From Arthrobacter ramosus (GTDB lineage: Bacteria > Actinomycetota > Actinomycetes > Actinomycetales > Micrococcaceae), in the NCBI RefSeq assembly GCF_039535095.1, contig NZ_BAAAWN010000001.1, positions 4,712,001 through 4,776,000 on the forward strand: DNA of 64,000 nt, given 5' to 3'. Within the stretch, counting starts at the first letter, position 1, and every line of letters starts with the position of its first letter. Both the position numbers and the translations under genes were made by a program. The notes under the pieces were generated by a model. It ran no database searches and had not been told where the DNA came from. It saw nothing but the letters and a program-made list of their open reading frames with translations. Below, piece by piece: positions 1 to 8,217 of the stretch.

Positions 1-1
1 C

Positions 2-838
2 AGCAGCGCCGATGTCGAAGGCAGCGCGGGCGGCGTGTCTCAGGTCCGGGAAGTCGCGGCATCGATCATCGCCGCCGCGAAGCGCCGCAACATGACCACC
101 CTTCTGGTCGGCCACGTGACGAAGGACGGCTCCATTGCCGGTCCGCGTCTCCTGGAACACTTGGTGGACGTTGTGTGCCAGTTCGAAGGCGAGCGCCATT
201 CGCGCTTGCGCTTGTTGAGAGCGGTCAAGAACCGCTACGGGGCCACGGACGATGTCGGCTGTTTCGACCTGAATGAAACCGGCATCGAAGGCCTCGCCGA
301 TCCGAGCGGGCTTTTTGTATCGCGGACACGGGAGCCGGTGTCCGGCACCTGCATCACCGTGACCATGGAAGGCCGGCGTCCGCTGCTGGCCGAGGTGCAG
401 TCGCTCCTCGCCGAAAGTACCAGCTCACAGCCGCGCAGGGCCACGAGCGGCCTGGACAGCTCGCGCGTCGCCATGCTCCTTGCCGTCCTCCAACAACGGG
501 CCGGGTGCATCCTGCACAAGGACGACTCCTACGTGGCCACTGTCGGAGGGGTGAAATTGAGCGAACCGGCCACCGACCTGGCGGTGGCGCTTGCCGTGGC
601 CTCAGCGAAGGCGCGCAAGGCACTGCCTCAGAGGCTCATTGCCTTCGGCGAGGTTGGCCTGGCCGGCGAGGTCCGCCCCGTTCCCGGGATCAACCAGCGC
701 ATCCACGAGGCGCAGCGGCTTGGATTCACCCACGCCGTGGTGCCCGCGAGTCCCAACGGACCGGGACCTGTCCCGGAGGGGTTCTCGGTCCGCGAAGTGG
801 CACACCTGGCCGAGGCCTTGGAGTTGCTGATCAGCTAG
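2..838 (+). CDS. radA: DNA repair protein RadA, C-terminal part (5' end outside window)
   Basis: RadA/Sms is a RecA-like branch-migration ATPase acting in recombinational repair. The frame is open from the first bases of the window, so the zinc finger and Walker A lie upstream. What is visible is the end of the RecA-like core, with the RadA signature KNRYG (KNRFG in most relatives), followed by a Lon-protease-like domain (ATVGGVKLSEPATDLAVALAV, then FGEVGLAGEVRPV). The stop at 836-838 is followed after 30 bases or less by the remnant of a membrane gene. The neighbouring disA fits, as radA and disA are commonly linked in Gram-positive bacteria. Family assignment is secure; only the start is missing. 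Confidence 0.95.
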   Translation, partial: SSADVEGSAGGVSQVREVAASIIAAAKRRNMTTLLVGHVTKDGSIAGPRLLEHLVDVVCQFEGERHSRLRLLRAVKNRYGATDDVGCFDLNETGIEGLADPSGLFVSRTREPVSGTCITVTMEGRRPLLAEVQSLLAESTSSQPRRATSGLDSSRVAMLLAVLQQRAGCILHKDDSYVATVGGVKLSEPATDLAVALAVASAKARKALPQRLIAFGEVGLAGEVRPVPGINQRIHEAQRLGFTHAVVPASPNGPGPVPEGFSVREVAHLAEALELLIS

Positions 839-867
839 CAGCCGGGTTGGCCTCGGAGTGTCGGGCC

Positions 868-1239
868 GTGGTGGGACTCGTCTTCGGCGCACTCCTCGCG
901 GGACAGGACCTCGGCTCCCTGCTCCCCTGGGTCAACTTCGTGGTCCACTACCTCATGCCGGTTGTCATGGTGGCCGATTGGCTGTTCCAGCCTCCGCGCT
1001 CCAAGCTGACCATCAAGCACCTCTGGTACTGGCTGCTCTACCCGGTTGCCTACCTCGTCTACAGCCTGATCCGCGGCTCTTTCGTCAACTGGTACGCCTA
1101 TTGGTTCATCGACCCCATGCGCGCAGGCGGTTGGGGCGGAGTGGCGGTTTTCGCAGTAGCGATCTCCGTAGGATTCCTCGTGGTGAGCCTCGCCATGCTC
1201 GCGCTGGGAAACAAGCTCGAACGCCAAGTGAGCTACTGA
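868..1239 (+). pseudogene. Pr6Pr-type membrane protein, C-terminal remnant
   Basis: The readable product is about 123 residues with three to four hydrophobic segments. It matches the second half of Pr6Pr-family membrane proteins: LLPWVNFVVHYLMPVVMVADW, then LLYPVAYLVYSLIRG and WYAYWFIDPMRAGGWGG. Full-length members are roughly 200 residues and begin with two further membrane helices and an NxxSYFTIQSN-like stretch; none of that is present here, because radA ends only 30 bases before. Possible starts are GTG 868 or TTG 847, neither with a good ribosome site. I read it as a 5'-truncated gene, probably fused to radA's end by a deletion, though a short translated protein cannot be excluded. Function of the family is unknown. 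Confidence 0.6.
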
Positions 1240-1371
1240 CCACTCCCCCAAGCGCACGTCCCCCACCGGACATGCCCCCTGTTCGAACCAAGGATTGGAC
1301 ATAACAGCACTATGTCCAGCCCTCGACTGCTACAAGGGGCATGTCCAGCGGATTGCTTCGCCTTTGGAGGA

Positions 1372-2985
1372 CTATTTCGCGGGGTTGTGCGTGCCGATCG
1401 GGACCAGCGTGAGCTTCGGGTGGTTCTTCTCGATCCGGCGCAGAGCCCAGACGTCGTTGAACAACGCGAGGTATTCGCCGTCGGACCTCAGCAGCACCTC
1501 AGCGCCCGGGACGTTGGCGAGCGCCGGCATGGCCTCCGCCGTCGAGATCCTTGCCATTGAGTACGGCAGGCGCTCCAAGCGCATCGGGGCGTTGAAGTCG
1601 TGGGCCATGCGGTCTTCCACTACTTCGAACTGCATGGGCCCGACGGCGGCGAGCACGGGTGCCTGGTCGCCTCGCACGTCGGAACGGAGCACCTGGATGA
1701 CGCCCTCGTGCTCAAGCTGCTCAATGCCGCGGCGGAACTGCTTGAAGCGGCTGGGGTCCTGGGACCTGGCCACCTGGAAATGCTCGGGGGCAAAGAGCGG
1801 AATAGCGGGGAATTCCACGGGTTCGTCCAGGAACAGACTGTCCCCTACGCGGAGTGAGGACGCGTTGACCAGGCCAACGACGTCGCCCGGGTAGGCCTCG
1901 TCGATGACTTCCCGTTCGCGTCCGAACACCTGCTGGGCGTACTTGGTGGCGAAGGACTTCCCAGTGCGTGTCTGCGTGACCACCATTCCGCGCTCGAAGA
2001 CCCCGGAGCACACACGGATGAACGCAACGTGGTCGCGGTGGGCCTTGTTCATGCCGGCCTGGACCTTGAAGACGAACCCCGCGAAGGGAGCGTCAACGGA
2101 ACGGGGCTCGCCGTCGACGTCCGGGCGGGGTGCGGCCGGAGGCGCGAAGTCTACCAGGGCATCCAAGATCTCCTTGACGCCGAAGTTCAATGCCGCCGAG
2201 CTGAAGAGAATGGGTGTCGCCGTTCCGGCGTGGAAGCGCTCCACGTTGAACTCGAGGTTTGATTCGATCACGAGTCCGGCTTCGTCGACGGCGTCGCTCC
2301 AGTTGTTGCCCTGGGTTTCGGCTGCTTCTTCCGGAGTGAAGTACTCGGTGATGGCGATGTTGGCGCCGGCGTTGTTGCGCGCGAACCGTGCGAAGCGGTC
2401 ATTGCGAAGGTCCCAGACTCCGCGGAAGTCGCCCGAAATGCCGACGGCCCACGTCAAGGGCATGGGCTGGAGTCCGGTGCGTTCCGTGATCTCATCAATC
2501 AGCGCGAGGGCGTCCAGGCCCGGGCGGTCCCATTTGTTGATGACCGTGATGATGGGCAGGTTCCGCTGCTTGCAGACCTCGAAGAGCTTCATGGTCTGCG
2601 TTTCCAGTCCCTTGGCGGCGTCCACAAGCATCACTGCGCAGTCGACGGCAGCCAGGACGCGGTAGGTATCCTCGGAGAAGTCGGCGTGGCCCGGGGTGTC
2701 CAGCAGGTTGATCACTGTGTCCCGGTAGGAGAACTGCAACGCCGCGGAGCTGATGGAAATACCGCGGTCCTTTTCCATCTGCATCCAATCGGAAACAGTT
2801 TCCTTGCGGTTGGCCTTGCCGCTCGACGCACCGGCGGTGCCGATGACCTTGGCGTGCAGGGCGAGGGCTTCCGTGAGCGTGGACTTGCCGGCGTCAGGGT
2901 GCGAAATGACCGCGAAAGTCCGACGCCGGGAGGCCTCATGGTGAATTTCCTGGACTCGGGCGGGGCTCAGGACTTCTTGGGACAC
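1372..2985 (-). CDS. prfC: Peptide chain release factor 3
   Basis: RF3 is a translational GTPase that removes RF1/RF2 from the ribosome after peptide release. The 537-residue product has the GTPase motifs in order: HPDAGKST (29-36), DTPGH (96-100) and NKWD (150-153), then the EF-Tu-like domain 2 and the RF3 C-terminal domain. GTG 2985 (VSQEVLSPARVQEIHHEA) is chosen because the family begins just before the RRRTFAVISHPDAGK block and its usual length is about 530-540; the frame continues upstream but that part is unlike RF3. It is transcribed towards the Pr6Pr remnant. Assignment is firm, start is moderately sure. Confidence 0.95.
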   Translation of the reverse strand: MSQEVLSPARVQEIHHEASRRRTFAVISHPDAGKSTLTEALALHAKVIGTAGASSGKANRKETVSDWMQMEKDRGISISSAALQFSYRDTVINLLDTPGHADFSEDTYRVLAAVDCAVMLVDAAKGLETQTMKLFEVCKQRNLPIITVINKWDRPGLDALALIDEITERTGLQPMPLTWAVGISGDFRGVWDLRNDRFARFARNNAGANIAITEYFTPEEAAETQGNNWSDAVDEAGLVIESNLEFNVERFHAGTATPILFSSAALNFGVKEILDALVDFAPPAAPRPDVDGEPRSVDAPFAGFVFKVQAGMNKAHRDHVAFIRVCSGVFERGMVVTQTRTGKSFATKYAQQVFGREREVIDEAYPGDVVGLVNASSLRVGDSLFLDEPVEFPAIPLFAPEHFQVARSQDPSRFKQFRRGIEQLEHEGVIQVLRSDVRGDQAPVLAAVGPMQFEVVEDRMAHDFNAPMRLERLPYSMARISTAEAMPALANVPGAEVLLRSDGEYLALFNDVWALRRIEKNHPKLTLVPIGTHNPAK

Positions 2986-3322
2986 GGTGCTACTTTCGCT
3001 GCGATCTGGGCGTTGCCCGCACTGGAACGACGGGCCAAACGTGGAATGGAGGCTGGATACGGGCCCCGTGCCGGCCGGGGGCCAACTCAGGGAGACGCAC
3101 GATTTGCGCGCCAGCCAAGATATCAAGTTTATCGCAGCCCGGGACCCCGCCGGAGGCAGGGCCCCGGGGCCCCCGCTTAACAGGATCGAAACGAGGTGCA
3201 CAAACCTCCGAAATCACTTGCCGATAGTTTGAATCAGTGGCGGACACTCCGGCCCTCGATTGGAGCCATCCGCCAGGAAACACCCGAGCAGCCGACGATG
3301 GCATGAAAGGAACTGGGCATCA

Positions 3323-3607
3323 ATGAAACCAGGGAATGACTTGTTCTACGATCCCCTCGGCCCCTCCCCCGTTGCGAACTTCGCGGCGAACCCCGCGGCG
3401 AACCCTGCGGGGTTTACGGAAGCGAACTCCGCCGCGGCCAGGAGCTGGCCCCGGCAAGGACACCGCCCGGACGCAAGCGCAGGTGGAATCCACTCTCCTG
3501 CGAGGCAAACGCATCCGGACACCGGAAGGGCTGCCGCCCGGGAAGCCGCGCTGCAGAGTGTGCGACGCGACCTTGAGCGACTCGCGCGCCTTCGGACGGC
3601 TCCCTGA
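3323..3607 (+). CDS. Possible small hypothetical protein
   Basis: A 94-residue frame starts at ATG 3323, with AAAGGA at 3305-3310 about 12 bases upstream. The N-terminus includes three short repeats (NFAANPAANPAGF) and the rest is rich in Arg, Ala and Pro with no hydrophobic segment. I recognise no family. The repeated GCGAAC-type bases and overlapping frames on the other strand make chance translation quite possible. It lies upstream of disA on the same strand. Confidence 0.25.
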   Translation: MKPGNDLFYDPLGPSPVANFAANPAANPAGFTEANSAAARSWPRQGHRPDASAGGIHSPARQTHPDTGRAAAREAALQSVRRDLERLARLRTAP

Positions 3608-3645
3608 GGGTCCCGGGGACCGAGCTGAGGGCCCCGGGGACCGGG
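3604..3645. repeat. Two 21-base tandem repeats with internal palindrome
   Basis: CTGAGGGTCCCGGGGACCGA at 3604 and a near-identical copy from 3625 follow each other directly, and a third unit begins at 3646 before the similarity stops. Each unit contains the self-complementary core GGTCCCGGGGACC or GGCCCCGGGGACC, able to form a short hairpin. Role unknown; it lies 220 bases before disA. Confidence 0.5.
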
Positions 3646-3863
3646 CTGAAAGTGGCGGTCTGGCGGCCGCCGTCGAACGCGTTTCGAAGCACTCGCCACA
3701 TGACCTTCTTTGGGGCACTTTAAGGCTTGCCCGTGCGGTTGTTGCCGGTCTATACCTCTATCATTGAGCTTGCGGGAAACCTGGCATTTTGGTCCCGCCG
3801 ACTCATTGCTGAAAACCGGCACAATTGCGGGCGCGCCTGCCTGCACCTTTGAAGGGAACACCT

Positions 3864-4940
3864 ATGGCTCGGAGCCCCGAAGATTCGCTCAAGGCGACTC
3901 TGGGCAGGGTGGCCCCCGGAACACCGTTGCGGGACGGCTTGGAACGCATCCTCCGTGGGCGCACCGGCGCCCTGATTGTGCTGGGAACGGACCGGACCAT
4001 CGAGTCCATCTGTTCCGGCGGCTTTGAAATCGGCATCGATTTCTCCCCGACCCGGCTGCGAGAGCTAGCGAAGATGGACGGTGCCATCATCTGCGACAAG
4101 GACGCCGGGAACATCCTTCGTGCCGCAGTGCAGCTTGTGCCGGACTCCAGCATCGAGACCCAGGAATCAGGAACGCGTCACAGGACGGCCGAGCGCGTGG
4201 CCATCCAGACCGGAGTTCCGGTGATTTCGGTCAGCCAGTCCATGCAGATCATCGCCCTCTACGTCAACGGACTGCGGCACGTGCTGGAGGGCTCAGAGAA
4301 GGTCCTCGCCCGCGCCAACCAGGCTCTCGCAACCCTCGAACGCTACAGCGCCCGCTTGGACCAGGTCACCAGTGCCCTGTCGGCCCTCGAAATCGAGGCC
4401 ATGGTCACCGTCCGGGATGTGGCTGTCACCCTCCAGCGCCAGGAAATGGTCCGGCGTATCGCCGAGGAAATCGCACAGTATGTCCTGGAGCTGGGTGAGG
4501 ACGGCAGGTTGCTCTCGCTGCAGTTGGAAGAGCTCACCACCGGCCGCGGCCCGGGCAGCGATGTGATCATCCGGGACTACGCCGGTGCCGACGCCTCGCC
4601 GGAGGACATCGACGGCGCGGTGCAGGCCCTTTTGGATCTTGGCCCGGCAGAGCTGATTGATCTGGGCAAGATCGCCGGGATCATCGGTTTCGCCGGTGGC
4701 ATGGACGTGCTCGACGCCGGTGTGCAGCCGCGCGGATACCGTCTCTTGTCCGGGCTGAAGTCAGTTCCGAAAGCCGTGGCCGACCGCTTGGTGGAGCACT
4801 TCGGCGGACTCCAGTACCTTATGGCCGCCACTATCGACGATCTCATGACCGTGGACGGCATCGGCGACCAGCGCGCCCGGACCGTCCGCGAAGGGCTCAG
4901 CCGCATGGCCGAAGCCAGCCTGCTGGACCGGTTCCTCTAG
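3864..4940 (+). CDS. disA: Diadenylate cyclase DisA (DNA-integrity scanning protein)
   Basis: DisA makes cyclic di-AMP from two ATP and scans DNA for branched structures, stopping synthesis when it meets them. The 358-residue product has the usual family length. The DAC domain shows the catalytic DGA (72-74) and RHR (105-107, in GTRHRTAER); a central helical linker follows, and the C-terminal helix-hairpin-helix region contains DLMTVDGIGDQRARTVREGL. ATG 3864 is preceded by GAAGGG; an in-frame extension upstream lacks family similarity. The stop overlaps the end of the convergent gene at 4937 by four bases. radA lies nearby, as in many Gram-positive genomes. Confidence 0.97.
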   Translation: MARSPEDSLKATLGRVAPGTPLRDGLERILRGRTGALIVLGTDRTIESICSGGFEIGIDFSPTRLRELAKMDGAIICDKDAGNILRAAVQLVPDSSIETQESGTRHRTAERVAIQTGVPVISVSQSMQIIALYVNGLRHVLEGSEKVLARANQALATLERYSARLDQVTSALSALEIEAMVTVRDVAVTLQRQEMVRRIAEEIAQYVLELGEDGRLLSLQLEELTTGRGPGSDVIIRDYAGADASPEDIDGAVQALLDLGPAELIDLGKIAGIIGFAGGMDVLDAGVQPRGYRLLSGLKSVPKAVADRLVEHFGGLQYLMAATIDDLMTVDGIGDQRARTVREGLSRMAEASLLDRFL

Positions 4941-5656
4941 CCAAGCTGGAAGACCGCTTTGGTGCTGGCCTTGTTTCCCAGTACAGCCTTGAAGGTGTAT
5001 GTGCCGGTGGCAGGCTTGGCCGAAATTACACCACAGCCCTCCGTCGTCCGGTTACGCTGCCACGGGAAGTTGGCGACCTCGCTCTTGCCCGGATCGATCT
5101 GCTTGACGAGGTCATCGCCCTTCGCTTGGCAGTCCTTGGAGGAGAAAATCCGGTCCTCGCCGCTCATCACCAGGAACTCCATCTGGGACGTGCCGACGTT
5201 GACCTGGCACGGTGCCGCCCCGCCGTTGGTGATCTTCATGCTCAGCACGGGGTTCTGCCCGGCCGCATAGGCAGGCTGGTCCGTGGACGCCGTTACCGTC
5301 ACCAGATTGAGGTCGCACACCGGCGTGGCCGTAGGCGTTGTGGTGGCCGCGATGGGATCCGTCGAAGGGGTCTGGCTCGCAGGAGCGGCTCCGACCGCTT
5401 GGGTCTGGGCTGCGCCGGGATCAGCCTTGCCTGCAAGGGAGGAACTCATAGCAACGACCCCGGCCACGAGCATCGCCAGGACCACCAGGAGGGCCCCGAA
5501 AACAACCAGCCTCCGACGCCGGTAGACGGCAGGGCTCGTCCGTCGCCTTTGGGGCCGGGTCCCATTCGTCGAACGGTTCGCGCCTGCGGTCCGGGCAGGG
5601 CTTTTTGCCGACGGCGACGTGCGCGCCCTCGGCGGTTGCTTGCCCTTGTTGACCAT
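4937..5656 (-). CDS. Membrane-anchored exported protein of unknown function
   Basis: This 239-residue protein begins with a basic, Pro/Ser-rich cytoplasmic tail of about 45 residues, followed by a single hydrophobic segment (RLVVFGALLVVLAMLVAGVV, about 49-70), a Thr/Pro/Ala-rich linker and an extracellular domain starting at CDLNLVTVTAS. The domain has four cysteines and alternating hydrophobic residues typical of a beta-sandwich. I recognise the type as common in Arthrobacter relatives but know no function. A box TAGCCT lies exactly six bases before ATG 5656, suggesting a leaderless message. It converges with disA and overlaps its stop by four bases. Confidence 0.8.
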   Translation of the reverse strand: MVNKGKQPPRARTSPSAKSPARTAGANRSTNGTRPQRRRTSPAVYRRRRLVVFGALLVVLAMLVAGVVAMSSSLAGKADPGAAQTQAVGAAPASQTPSTDPIAATTTPTATPVCDLNLVTVTASTDQPAYAAGQNPVLSMKITNGGAAPCQVNVGTSQMEFLVMSGEDRIFSSKDCQAKGDDLVKQIDPGKSEVANFPWQRNRTTEGCGVISAKPATGTYTFKAVLGNKASTKAVFQLG

Positions 5657-5662
5657 GCTTCT

Positions 5663-5668
5663 AGGCTA
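5663..5668 (-). promoter_or_regulatory. Leaderless -10 box of the 5656 gene
   Basis: TAGCCT on the minus strand ends six bases before the ATG at 5656, the spacing expected when transcription begins at the start codon. No ribosome-binding purine run is seen in between. Confidence 0.55.
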
Positions 5669-5818
5669 GGCAACGCAAGGCCGGGATGACGCCGCACCAC
5701 GCCGCCCGGGCCTGATCGGAGCCAGTATGACCTACGTCATTCCCGGCTGGCTCCACTACAGTGGATGGCAGGAATCGGCCGCCAACAGGGCCCGCCACGA
5801 ACCGCAGCAAGGATCTCC

Positions 5819-6787
5819 ATGTCACTGCCAGGCGCCGCTGAACTTGCCGGCACCCATCACCTCACGGACTTGCACCGGTCCATGGACCGCTGGTTCTCCG
5901 AGGTGGCCCGCGTATTGCCGTGGAGATCACCCGACTGCAGCCCGTGGGGAATCCTGGTCAGCGAGGTGATGCTGCAACAGACTCCGGTGGTTCGCGTCCT
6001 GCCGGTGTGGGAAGACTGGATGGAACGCTGGCCGGAACCTGCGGATCTCGCAACGCAACCCGCAGGCGAGGCCGTGCGACATTGGGGCAGGCTCGGTTAT
6101 CCCCGCCGTGCGCTCAGGCTCCACGCGGCCGCCGTCGCGATCGTGAAACAGCATGGCGGCAGGGTGCCGGACACGCACGCATCGCTGTTGAGCCTTCCGG
6201 GCGTCGGCGACTATACGGCCGCGGCCGTGGCTGCTTTTGCGTTCGGGCGCCGCGAAACCGTGGTGGACACGAACATCCGGCGAGTGCATGCCCGGCTCGT
6301 TTCGGGACTTGCGCTGCCGGCACCGTCGCTCACCGCGTCGGAGATGCGCCTCGCCGAATCACTCATGCCCGACGACGTCGAGCTCTCCGTCCGCTGGAAC
6401 GCTTCCGTCATGGAACTCGGAGCGCTGGTGTGCACCGCCCGCTCCCCCAAGTGCTCAGACTGCCCTGTCCGCGATTCCTGCGGGTGGCTTGCCGCAGGTG
6501 AACCGCCGCCGACGTACACGCCCAAAGGCCAGGCGTGGCACGGCACAGACCGGCAGCTGCGGGGTGCCGTCATGGCCGTCTTGCGCGTGGCCGATTCGCC
6601 GGTAGCCCCGGAACTGTTCGAACGCCCCGCGGCCGACCTCGGTTTCGCCGCCGATGGCGCGGCCGTACCGCTGGCTGCCCTGCATCGCTTGAATTCGGCC
6701 CCGGAGCAGCTGGAACGGGCTCTCGAGGGGCTCCTGCGCGACGGCTTGGCCGAGATGCACGACGGCGGGCTGCGGCTCCCGGCCTAG
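5819..6787 (+). CDS. mutY: A/G-specific adenine glycosylase
   Basis: MutY removes adenine mispaired with 8-oxoguanine, preventing G:C to T:A mutations. In the 322-residue product the catalytic Glu49 sits in SEVMLQQT, the helix-hairpin-helix is LPGVGDYTA (126-134), the catalytic Asp150 is in VVDTN, and the iron-sulphur cluster ligands are Cys205, Cys212, Cys215 and Cys221 (C-x6-C-x2-C-x5-C). The C-terminal ~100 residues look like a winged-helix region rather than the usual NUDIX-like 8-oxoG sensor. ATG 5819 is preferred over ATG 5765 because AAGGA precedes it and the extra 18 residues look random. Confidence 0.95.
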   Translation: MSLPGAAELAGTHHLTDLHRSMDRWFSEVARVLPWRSPDCSPWGILVSEVMLQQTPVVRVLPVWEDWMERWPEPADLATQPAGEAVRHWGRLGYPRRALRLHAAAVAIVKQHGGRVPDTHASLLSLPGVGDYTAAAVAAFAFGRRETVVDTNIRRVHARLVSGLALPAPSLTASEMRLAESLMPDDVELSVRWNASVMELGALVCTARSPKCSDCPVRDSCGWLAAGEPPPTYTPKGQAWHGTDRQLRGAVMAVLRVADSPVAPELFERPAADLGFAADGAAVPLAALHRLNSAPEQLERALEGLLRDGLAEMHDGGLRLPA

Positions 6788-6823
6788 GCTTGCGTTTGCG
6801 CTGTCTCCGTCACGGTGCTTCCT

Positions 6824-7492
6824 TCACGACGCGGCCGGTTTGCGCGCTGGCTTACGGGCTAAAAGATACGCCTGCCGGGTTTTCTCGTACCTGTCGTCCG
6901 GTTCACGGAGAAGCTGCGCTTCGACAACAAAGCCGGCTTGAAGGAGGAGTTCCGTGATGCGTTCAGGCGGCAAGCGGTAGGCATCGAGGTCGATCTCGTG
7001 GCCATACGCGAAGCCCAGGTGCCTGGGCTCGTCGCCGGCCTGGAACGCGAGCAGCAGCAAGCCGCCGGCCAGGAGGGTCCGGTGGAATTCGGCGAACACC
7101 CCCGGCAAACGGGCCGGCGGCGTATGGATGATCGAATACCAAGCGACGATGCCACCCAAGCTGCTGTCCGCCAACTCCAGGGCCTCAATCGACCCTTCAT
7201 CAAACCGCAGTCTGGGGTGGTCCTTGCGGGCTACTGCCACCATCACCGGCGACAGGTCGACGCCGAAAGCCGCCAAGCCGAGGGAGTCCAGGTGCGCCGT
7301 AATCCGTCCGGGGCCGCAACCGAGGTCGGCAACCGTCCCGCCTCCAGAGGACTGCACGAGCTCGGCAAACGTGCCGAGCATGGCCCGGTCAAAGGGTTTG
7401 GTGTCGAGTTCGTTGCGCAGGAGTTCAGCGTAATCGGCAGCTACCGTGTTGTAGGCGGCGCAAGTGGCATGCACATCCGAGGGTAGAGTCAT
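6824..7492 (-). CDS. Class I SAM-dependent methyltransferase
   Basis: The 222-residue product has the Rossmann methyltransferase motif I VADLGCGPGRI, motif II FGVDLSPVMV with the acidic residue that holds the SAM ribose, and a later GGLLLLAFQ strand. It resembles the Methyltransf_11/25 type seen widely in actinobacteria, for which the acceptor is unknown. ATG 7492 is chosen because the SAM domain follows soon after; the frame stays open upstream to 7708 but that part is unlike the family. An AGGG at 7500-7503 serves as a weak ribosome site and sits in an 8-base inverted repeat. mutY converges on it. Confidence 0.85.
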   Translation of the reverse strand: MTLPSDVHATCAAYNTVAADYAELLRNELDTKPFDRAMLGTFAELVQSSGGGTVADLGCGPGRITAHLDSLGLAAFGVDLSPVMVAVARKDHPRLRFDEGSIEALELADSSLGGIVAWYSIIHTPPARLPGVFAEFHRTLLAGGLLLLAFQAGDEPRHLGFAYGHEIDLDAYRLPPERITELLLQAGFVVEAQLLREPDDRYEKTRQAYLLARKPARKPAAS

Positions 7493-7513
7493 GCAAAGAA
7501 CCCTATTCTTTGC
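7493..7513. repeat. Perfect inverted repeat over the methyltransferase ribosome site
   Basis: GCAAAGAA (7493-7500), a five-base spacer, then TTCTTTGC (7506-7513). It begins directly upstream of the ATG at 7492, so as RNA it could hide the ribosome site and as DNA it could be an operator. Confidence 0.6.
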
Positions 7514-7673
7514 GGCCGGCTTATTCCCTGCGCTCAGCAGAAAACCCTGCCGAACCGGCCGTGGCTTGGGCTTGAGGTCGCGGAGCCGCAACGATCCGTA
7601 GATGTCGGTAACGATGTGCCTGCCAGTTGCCGGCATCCCGTTCCGGGCCCCGGCTGCGGGATTATTCTCAATT

Positions 7674-8162
7674 ATGCGCAGGTTGTGGGCCGCCATTGCA
7701 TTGACCACGACGGCGGCGCTCTGGTCGGGATGCGAACCTCAAGTCACCGTTTGTCCGGCAATTGCGATGGCCCCCGTGGTGTCCCTGACAATCACGGCAG
7801 AATACGCGCCAACCATCAAAACCGTCCATTTGAAGGCGTGCCAAGACGGGAAATGCCGCGAGGCCGACTTGGATTTGCGCCCGGGCAGCGCGTCGGTACC
7901 TCAATCCTGCGGCCCTGAACCCGACGGGTCATGCTCTGCCGTCGCGTCACCGGACGGCACCCGCTACGGCTTCCTGAACATGGGAACACTGACGTCCTCA
8001 CCCATCGATGCCGAAGTGACCGGCGCCGACACAAACGGCGGGACCTTGCCGGTCAGGACACTCAACTTCACGCCCATAAGCGCCAAACCGTGGGGCGAGC
8101 AGTGCCAGACCACCATCACGGCAAGCCTCTTGCTCGATGCCCACGGTCTGCGGCAGTCCTGA
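7674..8162 (+). CDS. Secreted or lipoprotein-like hypothetical protein
   Basis: A 162-residue protein starting at ATG 7674 (MRRLWAAIALTTTAALWSGC). The signal-like segment has two arginines, a hydrophobic core and a cysteine at about 20, but the lipobox is poor (W at -3), so lipidation is uncertain. The mature part contains several further cysteines (VCPA, LKACQDGKC, SCGPEPDGSC, EQC), which suggests disulphides in an exported beta-rich domain. No family is recognised. An upstream extension to 7602 is open but lacks signal character. It is divergent from the methyltransferase. Confidence 0.65.
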   Translation: MRRLWAAIALTTTAALWSGCEPQVTVCPAIAMAPVVSLTITAEYAPTIKTVHLKACQDGKCREADLDLRPGSASVPQSCGPEPDGSCSAVASPDGTRYGFLNMGTLTSSPIDAEVTGADTNGGTLPVRTLNFTPISAKPWGEQCQTTITASLLLDAHGLRQS

Positions 8163-8217
8163 ACCCAAAGGCCGCGTGCGGCGAGATCCCGGCGCCGCAC
8201 CAAATCTCTCCGCGGCG

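Larger units (their letters stand above)
2986..3863. other. 878-base stretch between prfC and disA with no convincing gene
   Basis: This divergent gap must hold the prfC and disA promoters. It contains one small open frame at 3323-3607 and a pair of 21-base tandem repeats at 3604-3645, listed separately. Other open frames here run across each other on both strands and show no recognisable protein. I see no tRNA or riboswitch. The disA ribosome site (GAAGGG, 3851-3856) is at its right edge. Confidence 0.6.

Noticed and set aside
505-1239. A 244-codon frame running through the end of radA into the membrane remnant
   Set aside because: The first 110 codons are radA read in another frame; only the part after about 847 shows protein-like, membrane-type sequence.
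3336-3861. Long overlapping frames on both strands before disA
   Set aside because: Arg/Pro-rich, overlapping each other and without ribosome sites; typical of chance frames in GC-rich DNA.
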